A DNA stretch of 64,000 nucleotides from contig JAMAHW010000105.1 of the NCBI GenBank assembly GCA_023627715.1, forward strand, positions 1-64,000. Reading direction: 5' to 3'. The position numbers were made by a program, and so were the translations under genes. The notes under the pieces were generated by a model. The model was not told the origin of the DNA and did no database searches. It was given only the letters and a program-made list of their open reading frames with translations. Numbering within the stretch: position 1 is the first letter of the stretch; every line of letters begins with the position of its first letter. The stretch comes from Periconia sp. R9002 (Eukaryota; Ascomycota; Dothideomycetes; Pleosporales; Periconiaceae). Positions 1 through 10,044 of this stretch are shown piece by piece.

Positions 1-59
1 AATTATTTGTTTGGCAGGTATTCATTGGTCAATTTCCACTACTCTACCTACCCCACCCT

Positions 60-98
<39 letters not shown>

Positions 99-606
99 AA
101 ACTTCTCGCACGCTTTATATTTTATATATAGAATCCTTTCGGAAACAAGGAATGCGAAAGGGGGAAGAGATAGCCATCCGACACAGGTGTTATCGGATTC
201 TATGCATTATAGAATAATTCCGTTGTAAAGCAGCGTTCATGCATCTATACGGCGTGAAAAACTAAGGGTTACTCCCCGGAATGATATGCAACACTGCTTA
301 AATTTTGTCGATTCTGCCTGGATTTGTTTCCCGCGTGCTTTCTGATACCAGCAAGGAAGCAATGGGGTTCTCTAAATGCCCTCAAGTGCTTCAGTGGCGC
401 CAGCACAGAAAGGGTTTAGCCGAGCACTTGAGCCAGCAGAAGGCTACAATACTCATCCCTCCCTTTCTGCACACACCTCAACTGCTACTACACCACGACA
501 GCAACTTATTTCAACAATTTTTTGTTGGAATTCCCGCCACCCAAAACTTCGACGCTCCCATACCATCCTAGCCATTAGCCTCTTTCTCATAGAAGAGATC
601 CCGACT
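1..606. other. gene-poor left flank with a 35-base poly(A) tract
   Basis: No convincing gene. An uninterrupted run of 35 adenines lies at 62-96. The sequence just before 607 is pyrimidine-rich and could be the promoter or 5' leader of the ankyrin gene. Open frames here are short and of low complexity. Confidence 0.5.
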
Positions 607-1480
607 ATGGAGGTTGCTGTATAAGCAGGCGATCTGGATGCCCTCACTCGGCTCATCGAACAAGACAAAAGGGACTGCCCACCAGACACTCAATTCCCAG
701 TAACGTATAGCGGTGCAATACAACGAGAATGCGAAGAAGCAGCACGATCGAATCATTGCGCAGCGTTGAATTTACTCTTGGACAAAGGCTGCCAGATCAG
801 CTCGGCAGTGTACTACGCAGCCACCGACAGCAAGAGTTTCGACGCCATCGTCATCTTTCTCGCCCATGGATGGGAGATCAACGAGGAAATGGGGCATGCG
901 CTTACTGTTAGCCCTCTCTTGTAAATATCCCAACTTTATTGTTCCCACTTTCGTGGCTGATACCTCCTCCAATCAATGTGATGCCCAATACAGCATGGCC
1001 GCGTTGGACAACGACCTCGACATGGTCAAATTCCTACTGTCTCGCGGTGCAAGCCCTAACGTATATGGCTTGCGCGGCACTCCACTTGAAAGAGACACGC
1101 TAAGCTCTAGCATACCTATCATCTCCGCACTTATTAACTCAGGTGGGAAGTTAGAAGGTAGTGCGGCATTTTCCATCACAGCAGTTAACGCCTGGATCGA
1201 CGTTTTGAAAGGTTTTCTTGATTGGGGCGCGGATATCAATGAAGTCCCTAACCCGGATCTCATGCTGAACCAGACTGATTTTGGTGAGGTTAAGAATGGC
1301 CTTTGTGCGGCGGCGGAGCGTGGTAATAATGATGTGGTTCGATTATTGCTTGAGCACGGTGCGGATGTGAGTGTAAAGAATAGGAAAGGGATGACTGCGT
1401 TGGAGATTGCGCACATGAATGGTCATGAGTCTTGCATAGCTTTACTTTCTTTGAACGTGGGATCTGTGTCTGGTGTATAG
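607..1480 (+). CDS. ankyrin-repeat protein, 5' end disrupted or unresolved
   Basis: Two exons read well. The first runs from 625 (or earlier) to 920. After an intron at 921-993 (GTAAAT...ATACAG) the second runs 994-1480. Together they encode about 260 residues. The repeats are recognisable: LNLLLDKGC, MVKFLLSRGASPNVYG, WGADINEV and, best, VVRLLLEHGADVSVKNRKG followed by ALEIAHMNGH. Such repeats form a protein-binding solenoid; no catalytic domain is visible and the partner is unknown. The obvious start at 607 (MEVAV) is followed at once by an in-frame TAA at 622-624, although the next residues (AGDLDALTRLIEQ) look like the start of an ankyrin protein. Either the first exon lies further upstream and splices in near the CAG at 626-628, or the gene carries a nonsense mutation. 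The next in-frame ATG is near 889. Domain call solid, 5' end not. Confidence 0.6.
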
Positions 1481-1632
1481 TGTAGATTATTCAACTTGGC
1501 AATATAGAGTAATATGAGGAACAAATTCACACTCCATTCAAGCCCTTTCTCTCCGTATGAACGTCCCTCTTAAAATGAGTAATCTAGACTTGCAATTTCC
1601 ACACTACTAACATCCCATTTATGCTAACGGCA

Positions 1633-2472
1633 CTAAACGATTGAATCGTGAAAGGACCTCCAAGGCTGTTGTCCCTTCGTAGTTTGGTGCAAAAGAGCGG
1701 CCTTGTGGCATTCAAGGAGTGTCGTGGTCGCAGTAGCTTTTGCCTGATTAATCTTGAAGGTTGCGTCTTTTGTGTCCTTGGTGACTGAATCCCAGGTCAC
1801 GTTGAAGTCAAAGCGGGCGACGATACGCCTGTCGGTACCTTCCTTCTTCACGAGGTAGTCCGAGAAGTAGGCGCGAGAAGTTCCCTTGCCAGATCCCAAC
1901 GAGTTTCTCATATCCACTAAATCATCAGGGCAATCTTGATAGTATTCTTTCTCTTTCTCTGACACGACCTTTCCCACCAGGGGACCCGGAGCGTCGAGGA
2001 TCGCATTCAACTTCTTCTCCGTAGACAGCACGTATTCGTACGTCTCGCGGAACCAGGGCTTGCCGATCTTGCCGTCTACCTTCCAACAGATATCCCAGTT
2101 GGCGGGTTTTGAGCCGGTAGCGAAGGTGAAGTCTTTGACTTCCTCCGCCGAGTCCACCAACTGGTAGGAGGTCGTGTTTACCTTCATGACCAGGTTGCCC
2201 TTTATGGCAGCATTATCAACAACGAGCTGCCGGGTGATGAATTGTAGCCACTCAAGATTTTCGTGCTCGGTGTCGTGGTGGAAAATCAAGCCGAAGCCAT
2301 TATACGTCGCAGTGTCGGTCTTCAGCTTGCTCACAAGGGCAGCAGTCCCAGTGCCGTTGATGTCCGCTAGTCGTTGATTCACGGCATTTTCGGTTGGTGG
2401 GGGGTCTACAACTGCTTGCGTCACCAGTTCCGAAAGCTTGTTCTCCCAGGTTTTCGTGTGGTCCGCCGCCAT
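1633..2472 (-). CDS. hypothetical protein, 279 aa
   Basis: An uninterrupted single-exon frame from an ATG at 2472 with good C-ending codon use, so very probably a real gene. I recognise no domain. It has no signal peptide or membrane segment. It is hydrophilic, begins MAADHTKTWENKLSELV, and holds several Trp-centred patches (NLEWLQF, ANWDICWKVDG, KPWFRETYEY, NVTWDSV). The alternation of hydrophobic and polar residues suggests a beta-rich soluble protein. A TATA box lies about 160 bases upstream. It converges on the ankyrin gene with a 150-base spacer. No function is proposed. Confidence 0.75.
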   Translation of the reverse strand: MAADHTKTWENKLSELVTQAVVDPPPTENAVNQRLADINGTGTAALVSKLKTDTATYNGFGLIFHHDTEHENLEWLQFITRQLVVDNAAIKGNLVMKVNTTSYQLVDSAEEVKDFTFATGSKPANWDICWKVDGKIGKPWFRETYEYVLSTEKKLNAILDAPGPLVGKVVSEKEKEYYQDCPDDLVDMRNSLGSGKGTSRAYFSDYLVKKEGTDRRIVARFDFNVTWDSVTKDTKDATFKINQAKATATTTLLECHKAALLHQTTKGQQPWRSFHDSIV

Positions 2473-2628
2473 GGTTGTCCTCCGATTCGATCTTGGTCAG
2501 AGTGATGGTTTTTGTAACGACTAAATGAAAAAGACTCGAGGTTAGCCAGACTATGAAACTGAGGTACTGGAAGTTGTTGTGCTGGCTTTGGGTAGAGAGA
2601 TAACGTTGTAGTGTGAGAGATTGGGATC

Positions 2629-2636
2629 TTTATATA
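2629..2636 (-). promoter_or_regulatory. TATA box of the 279-aa gene
   Basis: TATATAAA on the minus strand about 157 bases before the ATG at 2472, in a spacer with no other minus-strand gene. Confidence 0.5.
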
Positions 2637-2642
2637 ACCCAT

Positions 2643-5261
2643 GTGGATGCGGGGTATGAACGGACGTGCCAGGCCAAGCGGTCGTTACGATATGACCGGC
2701 GGTGAATGCAAAAATCATGCCAAGTTCCTTTTGGCGTTCGCAGTGATCATGCAGGATTATGCTGGCGTTAGCAATGATCACGCGAAATTTATGCTCGAGT
2801 TCACAACCAACCATGAACACCTCGTGCAGAAGAGGATATTCTTCAGCTACGTGACATAGCGATGTCTGACATAAGCTTGCTGGGGCTGGTCTATTCCACA
2901 TACTTGGTTCGTTACGAATTGGGCAAAAGGGTCACTATGCATACGTCTCATTCATTACAAAAGTTTCCATTAGTCGCCGCATCCGAACGAGTGATAAAAT
3001 TAACGTTGTATGATAGTTTAGCGTGTAAATATTTAGCATAAAATCTCCAATGCTTGCAATACTCGTTAACACCGTCATATCAGATTTAGATCTTTCATAG
3101 TACTGCGGTACTAAGGGCTACGCATACGAAAATCACAATTATATAAAAAGCACACGGAGGACGGAAAATAAAGATCCTAGAATGCGTATTAAGATTCGAG
3201 GCCCTCCGCTCACCAGCGTGCCTCTATGCTCCACGCTACGGTCTCGAGTATGAAATGATGAGCGAAAGGCCATGATTGGCCGATTCAAGAACCTTGGGTC
3301 TAGAACCAGCGGTTAACAAAAAGTGGTACAATTTGAGTGCAGGTGGCGTACACTTCTGGTAGGGGCAGCGTTTTTGCAAGCTGGAGCCCGCATACTGAAC
3401 TGGTCCAAATTTCTTCTGCCTAATTCTTAGCAATGATTAGTATTGTCAGCACGTGGCTCTGCTATCGAACCTTATCAGGAAATGTATCACGAAGTGGGGT
3501 CCACAAACCAAAGTCGCAGTAGAAAGTAAGCGAACCCTACCTACTCTGCGTGTGGCAGTATTCTTTGACATAGATGACAATGATATGTCAGAGGCCTCCA
3601 AGACGCTTCTGAAGAACATCAATGAAATTTAATCTGATCATCACAGAGTATTGCTACACGGGGTTTCGACACAGGTAGGGAGAAAACACTTGGTAGCGTC
3701 CTCGGCCAGGACGGGCACACAGGCAACTGTTTGCGCCAATGCTATATGAACATCAATAAGAACAAATATAACAATATTGTTACATCTCATTGCAAGTCAC
3801 AAGTACTCATCACTCGGCGCACGTGTTTTTGGAAAATAAAATCAAGGATAAAAAAAAGATACTCAAACGAGTTATTCAGAAGACTCCGTCTTTACAGCCA
3901 AAGTGCAGCTCGTCAAAAGATTTCACAGCATGCGCGATGTAACCATGCTCTCGGATACATGACCGCCAAGGAAGCAGCCATATCGGTGGCGGCGGGACCC
4001 AACGTCTCGAGCCCGTTCCGGCCCGCGTCCGCGTCCGCCTCTTACAGGCGTGAATCCGGGACCCAGAACAACAGAGTCTTGCTGACATTAAGAAGCGCTG
4101 ACCTAGGAGACGCAGTGCGGCGAGACACTACCTGGGACGAAGTGCTCACAAGTGTAAGAGATTCAAAAAGTTGACTGATCAATACTTGCACTGGTTTGAT
4201 TCACGAATATTCAAACAATAGGTACCTGTAAATGTGCGTTATAGGTTGCAGTATCAATGCACGGAAACCCTTTTAACCTATCCAATAACAGCCGGGTGAA
4301 CTGGATCACGTTGGTCTACCCTTGTAAAACTGGAGCATTATGCAACTGGGCAGATTGGTCGACATCTCACAGCTGATCCAGGAGGTGACGGCGTTCGACT
4401 GGTTACCTACATTTAGCGCCACTATGAAACCTAAACCGAGGGCACAAAAACGAGTGATTGGGCTCGCCCCTTTCCCGTGCTCGACGGCCTTGTTGCCGCC
4501 ACTGCTGTCACAAATGCTTCATTGTTGAATGAGGCAAAGCACCTGGATGATTGCCTTGGAATAAGATTCTTTGCGGGATGTGGTCTTAGGGCGCTGGTCT
4601 CTAGTTGTTCGTGGCGAACGTAATCGAGCTAATCACCGAGTCGCTCCTAGAAATTTCTATGCAAGCTTTTGTCAAAAAAACGTTTGTCAGAGATTGAACA
4701 CGTTACTCTGTATTACTGCGTACCTTTGTTTCTAAATTCACTACTACCTTATCCCGTCTCTCGATCTCTTGCCGTATACTTGGCCTTCAAAGGCGGTCAT
4801 ATTTCTACTCTGCAGACTCTAGCGTTGCTCATATGGTGTATGATTCTAAGCACCGCATTAATATCTGCGGAGTGACTGATGACTTAGCAGGAATCGGAAT
4901 AAATTTGTTACGTGATGGATCCTGGAGTGAGCTGTTTCAAAACGCTTCACTTTCGGCAAACAAAGATTTGTTAGAACGGTTTGCACGGGGAAAACGAGCT
5001 TGTATGATAACTAAGAGCAAAAGATACGTAAGGAGTGCTTTGCTAAACGAGCGACAATGAGAGTAATCAAAATCAAAACACAACGATTCCACATCTCCTT
5101 CACATCCTGACTGGATAGTCCACGCCACTTGTTCCACCCTGTATCCCTTCCCTCACCAACCTGATCATTGGGTATCGATCAGGTTCAAACACTGCGCTAC
5201 CTTCGCAATTTATGTATATTAGCCATACTGCACACCAAATCAGACTTTCTACAAGGGGAAC
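2643..5261. other. 2.6-kb gene-poor spacer with one dispersed repeat copy
   Basis: Only short frames with no recognisable protein. It holds repeat copy 1 (3642-3730) and the near-palindrome TAGTACTGCGGTAC at 3098-3111, which recurs near another repeat copy at 60213. A 147-residue frame at 3731-4174 starts right beside the repeat and shows no domain, so it is not called. Confidence 0.6.
3642..3730 (+). repeat. dispersed repeat, copy 1
   Basis: About 90 bases: a left block (CAGAGTATTGCTAC, then TCGACACAGGTAGGG) and a right block (CACTTGGTAGCGTC, then CTCGGCCAGGACGGGCACAC and AGGCAAC). The same blocks in the same order occur at 41931-42021 and, inverted, at 60074-60161. The GTCCTCGGCCAGGAC core is almost self-complementary. 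No coding capacity. It could be a MITE or a solo-LTR fragment. Confidence 0.75.
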
Positions 5262-5411
5262 CTACTTAGAGCAGGTATGGCCGTGACCTTGACCATAAAC
5301 AGTCCCACATTTGGGACACTGGACCTGGTTGTTGGAAGACTTTCCCAAGTGCATAGCAGGAGTTTCGATGGCGCACTGGTTGATGGGAGCGGTAGTGGTT
5401 TGGTTGGCCAT
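5262..5411 (-). CDS. 49-aa protein with a CxxC...HxHxC zinc-like motif
   Basis: A short gene with all the marks of a real one: ATG at 5411 in an AAAATGGCC context, codons strongly biased to C in third position, stop TAG at 5264-5262, a C/A-rich leader typical of expressed fungal genes, and a TATATATA about 120 bases upstream. The C-terminal half holds CPKCGTVYGQGHGHTC (residues 32-47). C32, C35, H43, H45 and C47 could bind one zinc ion as a minimal ribbon or knuckle; a further Cys is at 13. There is no signal peptide, so it is probably cytosolic or nuclear. I do not recognise the family. The frame is too short for most gene finders. Confidence 0.6.
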   Translation of the reverse strand: MANQTTTAPINQCAIETPAMHLGKSSNNQVQCPKCGTVYGQGHGHTCSK

Positions 5412-5530
5412 TTTGAGTTTGTTGTATTGGTTGAAAGATACGTTCAGCTGAGAGATTTGATTGAGTGTAATGAATTGTCAGAGTGAATAGTGATGGATGA
5501 GTGCCAGTTTTCAGCGATGAGAAAAGGGCC

Positions 5531-5538
5531 TATATATA
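5531..5538 (-). promoter_or_regulatory. TATA box of the 49-aa gene
   Basis: TATATATA followed (minus strand) by a pyrimidine- and CA-rich leader that runs to the ATG at 5411. It supports transcription of the small gene. Confidence 0.5.
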
Positions 5539-6406
5539 TGTATTCTGATGCGCCATAGATTCTATGGCAGGTTATCTCCAACCCCAATATGATACAGCTC
5601 CCGTATCAGGGTGAAGTTCTTGACCGGTTGCCTTCCACCCTCTTCATTATGTCTGTGGTCTACGCCGCGCAGGAGCAGGAATGATAAAGCCTTGTTGTAT
5701 CACTGGATGTTCCCCTTGATGTTTTGATTGGACTCTAAGACTTCACACTGAAATTCACCGGTGAGTCCTGAGGGTTTTCATTAGGCATCAGTCGCGGCGT
5801 AGTATATTCATCACAGCAAGATTGTACGAGCTGTAGGTGTCTAGCGGAAAAGCTGATTCGATGTAAAGTACTACACACGGCACACCACCCAAATGTCTTG
5901 GCATCAATGGATTCCTTAGGTAACTAGACTAGCCGGATTCGGTTAGGCCAAGTGCAGCGCCGCCGTTAGGTATTCCTACATCAGCACCCCACATCACCAA
6001 ACTATCTGCCTGATGCATTATCATTGTTGGTATGAAGATTGACATTTCTCGGTATCTAAGGAACATTCCGTCTCCTAAGGCGCGCTTACGGTTCAGTCGC
6101 ACCTCAGCCAACTGGTGAAGAGTCAGAACATCTGACTCGTACGTAGCCGCTCAGCTTCATAGTGCCTGTCATCGGCAAGCCGAACCGCGGCGCAGCATAT
6201 ATCAGCGGCAATTCCCATCCAACCATTCCCAACGAATGAAGAGAGAGTGGACCACCTTGAATTAGCTAATGAGGAGTGCAGCTCGAAGCGAGGTTGTACA
6301 CCACATTGTCCCCTCTCTAGGCACCAAACCACCCTCCTCGCCCCCCCAACTCTGCATTCACATCCAAAGTGGTTTTGACACGCCTCCATCCAAAATTCTA
6401 ACCAAC
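5539..6406. other. spacer without recognised genes
   Basis: Divergent interval between the 49-aa gene and the APH-like gene. Minus-strand frames at 5929-6440 have no recognisable features. The last 100 bases are C/T-rich and likely the leader of the next gene. Confidence 0.5.
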
Positions 6407-7855
6407 ATGGCCGCAGAATCAAAGACGCCGCCGAGTGCACGTTGGACGTCTTTTGAAAATTGGGACTACAACGGCATGAAGCAAAGACTAGAACAGTTCA
6501 TGGCGACAATTCATAAAACGCCACTACTCGCGCACGTTGAGCGCATTTCTGGAAAGGCGGCGAAGATGAGCGAGCCGTTCTCTGCCGGACAATACTGGTG
6601 TTGCTTTGAATTCGTTCTCGATGACCAAAGCTTGATCATAGCTCGCATTCGACTTCCTCACCACCCGGACAGAAACGAAAACACGACCAACGAATCGGAG
6701 TTATATGCTATCCAGTGTGAAGTAGCGACCATGGAGTTCCTCCAACACAACGCTAAAACTGTCCTCACCCCCAAACTCTATGCCTACGAACCGCCGGGAT
6801 CACAACAAGCTATTGATGTAGGTGCATGCTACATGCTAATCGAAGGCTTCTACGGGAATACTTTACAGGACGTGAAGTTTGACATGTGCGACCTTTCTGT
6901 GCGTATTGAAGCTTCCCTTAATTGGTCGTTCGTTGTGTTAATTTACTAACAAAAAAGATAACCACCCAAGAACGCATTATATCTCAATGGACATCCGTCC
7001 AGGCCGAGCTAGCCACATTCTCTTTTCCCCAGATTGGCTCCATCTCACACTTCTCCAAAAACGGTGACGGTCTGGTGACGATCGGTCCCCTTGCTTCAGC
7101 TGTAGCAGAGAATTTCCCATCAGCAGGCCCTTTTGCAACATCGCAGCAGTATTTTGCAGCTGTGGGCGAGGCCAGATACACATCTATCTGCAAGGATGCC
7201 TCAGAAATATCAGAGCCCGACGATTCCGATAGTTTCAGTGCACTTGGTGCCTTCGTTTTCTGCGACATCGTGGCTAGTACCGAGCTATTCAAGGACAAGG
7301 GAACATCTTTTCATCTTAATCACATGGATATGGGAACTCAAAACATACTCGTGGACGATGAGTTCAACTTCTTGGCGGTTATTGATTGGGAGTTTGCACA
7401 GACGGCTCCTATACAAGTCAATCATTTTCCAAGTACGCAAACCCAGTCACTCTTGATTTTGCCGGGTCCGCTGACTTGTAATTCACTGTATAGTGCCCTT
7501 TCCCCTCGTTCTATCCGATGCTAGTATCCAAGAGATGCTGCAGGATACTACGCACCTGGCTTTCCGCAACGTATCACGACAGACCGCTGCACAAGAGATA
7601 TATTTGCAGAAGTTTCGAGATGCAGAACGGAGTCTGGCAGAGCAAGGGAGACCGGTCATTCCCTCCATTTCGGAAGTATTAAGAGGGCCTGCTTCCAGAA
7701 TCTATGCAATATTGGAGAAGCTGGGTGGATTTTGGGGAGACAAAGAGCTTACGTACGAGATGGTCCGGCTCGCTTTTGGGTTCGAGGGTGATGAAGCGAA
7801 GAAATATCTTGAACGGACGGAGAGGAAGATGAATGGAAATGAAAGTCATCATTAG
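6407..7855 (+). CDS. APH-fold phosphotransferase family protein
   Basis: Three exons: 6407-6898, 6958-7432 and 7494-7855. The introns (59 and 61 bases) have TTTACTAAC and GCTGAC branch sites. The product is 442 aa with no signal peptide. It shows the aminoglycoside-phosphotransferase/choline-kinase fold: an N-lobe (residues ~40-160) with LIIARIRLP and YMLIEGF hinge-like segments, then the catalytic loop HMDMGTQNILVD (H286, D288, N293) and a metal-binding segment VIDWEFA (D307). The family transfers phosphate from ATP or GTP to small hydroxylated substrates or proteins. In fungi it is greatly expanded and substrates are mostly unknown, so antibiotic resistance should not be inferred. The start is chosen at AACCAACATGG; an upstream in-frame start at 6269 lies in leader-like sequence. 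Family call secure, substrate unknown. Confidence 0.85.
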
Positions 7856-8424
7856 CTCAAAGCCTTTTGGTGGGTTGTTTATGTTTATGGCGAATTCATG
7901 GAGAGTTTGGCCCAGACTATGTTTTGACGCTGCCCCCTTCCGTGAAACGCCCATTGAGACCTACAATAGTCTTAACGATATGTAATCATATTCTAACTCG
8001 TTTCCTCTAAATGATACGATACCGGTTGGGCATTATTACTGTCAGGTGGACGTTTGATACCGTGCAAGTGAACCAATAGCAGGACTTCTGTATCTGCGCG
8101 ATCGGTGCCTTGAAGCTTTTGAATAGATTTGCTGCGTTACAGTAGTTTTTAGCAGGACTATTTCGAAGAACCGATTGCCGTGCGGAGGAGGTTAAAGAAT
8201 TAATACGGTCAGAAACGACGATGACTAACGAGCAATGGACATTCTCGACGATATGAAACTGAATTAGATTTGAGAGTGTACTTGTAACCTATCACTACGC
8301 CGCGTATCTAAGAAGTATCCAATATGAAAAGACGAACCGAAATCTGCAATTTCCAACTCTCAACAACTGAATCATCCAGCACCTCATCACACTCCACTAT
8401 TACCTTAGGAATACGAACCAGGGC
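7856..8424. other. convergent spacer
   Basis: Holds the 3' ends of the APH-like and SBP56-like genes, which converge here. No gene or repeat recognised. Confidence 0.5.
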
Positions 8425-9949
8425 CTAGTAATACTTGGGGTGATTCGGATCTGTCAGATCAAAAATCACACTCGAGTGCGGCTTCGCACCGCCCCTATCA
8501 CCACCCAGACCACTCTTCGAGAACGTCTTCTGGAAATCAACCGAGCGATTGAAGCTCAAGCTTCCATCAGGAAGAATATCGATCCACTGCGCCTTGAAAT
8601 CCGCAGGCGTGTTCACGACGCCGATCTCTCCCGTCTGCACAAAGTAATCGGTGACGAGCAGATTCTTCTTGTCGGGAGATATTTTGACGTAGTGCGGGCC
8701 AATAATGCCCTGGTCCGCATCAGGGTTGTCCAGGCGCTTGACGTTGTTGAGGTCGGAGATGTCGAGCGCGGCGACGTGGTTGCCCAGGGTCAAGGTGAAG
8801 TACGCCCACTTGCCGTCATCGCTGATGTCAGAGTAAATGGCGAGGTTGTCGCGTGCACGGGGGCCCAGATCGTATAGTAGCTCGGCAACGCCCTGGGTTC
8901 CCTGCGCGTTCTTGCGGAAGGGGTAGATAATCCAAACCTGGCCGGGGCCGACGGCCGTGGCGAGAGCAGCAGACTCGGGGTTGCCCGGGATGAACTTTAC
9001 GTCCTGTATGCCGGCGCCGTTGGGGATGGTGATTGTTGAAAGGATGGTGCGCGTGGGTAGGTCCCAGAGCCGGAGCGTGTCGGCCTTTTGGATGCCGAGG
9101 GCGGAGGCGGGCTTGAGAATGGTGACTGGAACAACGAAGTCGGACGTGAGAATGATATTCTTGTTCCAGTCTACAGAGAGGCCGTGAGGGGAGAATTGCT
9201 GGCCGAGGACGTTCAGAGTGCCAGGAACGTCTTCGGGCCATTCGTGGATGATGTTGAAATTGGCATCGGTTTCGACGAGGCGGCCAGGGGAGGAACCGAC
9301 GGCGGCTGTGTTATTAGTGTTAGTAGGAGTGTAGAGATAAGAAGGAAGGGCTGTGGTTTGACTTACATCCCATGTAAGTGATGAAGAAGCCCCCATCAGG
9401 TTTGGCACGGATCTCGTCCGTGATGGAGCTCAGCACGCCTCGGTTACTCTTCTTGAACTTGGGCTGGTACGGGTTGGTGGTGTCGAAGTAATAAGCGGTG
9501 TCCTAAAATGCTATGAGATAACTGTAAGAAACAGATGACAAGCCTCTTACCTGAGTCTTGAGCAACGACAGCAAACCACCACCAACCAAGGTCTTTCCAT
9601 CGAGCGAAGAACCTAAGTGATGGGGGCTGTTGCCACTGGAAGGGACATCGGTGATCCACAAGAGAGTGCCGAAGGTGTCATCGTCGAGTGAGTAGGTGGC
9701 AAGAAAATCTTTGTGGTTGTTGTCTCCGGCACCAGTCCAGAAGTAGCCAATTTTCTTGGGCTTAATCTGTTGGTTGCTGGTGAATGGAGGACTATCAAGC
9801 GGTGGAGTGGGAACCTGGAGGATAGGCAGAGGGGGTGCATTGGTGGCCAATGGCTCAGTGACACCAGGGATGGCGGGAATGAGGGGAGGGAGGGAGAGGG
9901 CACTGGCCGACGTGACTACTGCCGCTGCGAGAAGCGTTTTGGAAAGCAT
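8425..9949 (-). CDS. secreted SBP56-like beta-propeller (selenium-binding/methanethiol oxidase family)
   Basis: Three exons read on the minus strand: 9949-9551, 9502-9367 and 9305-8425, joined by 48- and 61-base introns. The product is 471 aa, near the usual ~470 of the family. It opens with a signal peptide (MLSKTLLAAAVVTSASA), so unlike cytosolic SBP56 it should be exported. Family-like patches are HKDFLATYSLD, NSPHHLGSSLDG (H110, H111), FSPHGLSVDW (H219), LWDLPTR and a late GPHYVKISPD blade; the His residues correspond to metal ligands in the family. Members oxidise methanethiol or act as lactonase-like propellers, so the reaction here is inferred only. The start at 9949 is preferred because it gives the clean signal peptide. 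A TATAAATA lies about 90 bases upstream. Confidence 0.75.
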
Positions 9950-10036
9950 CGCGAAAGTGACGATCCGTAATGATAAAGTTTGAGGGAGTATGAGCAAGTT
10001 TCAACCTGATGATCATCGGAGGTGCTTTTCATCCCA

Positions 10037-10044
10037 TATTTATA
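10037..10044 (-). promoter_or_regulatory. TATA box of the SBP56-like gene
   Basis: TATAAATA on the minus strand, 88-95 bases before the ATG at 9949. Confidence 0.45.

Noticed and set aside
973..1416. 147-codon minus-strand frame
   Set aside because: Antisense shadow of the ankyrin exon 2; the plus strand has clear repeat motifs.
3731..4174. 147-codon plus-strand frame
   Set aside because: Starts at the edge of a dispersed repeat, Lys/Asn/Arg-rich start, no domain, no promoter or splice support.
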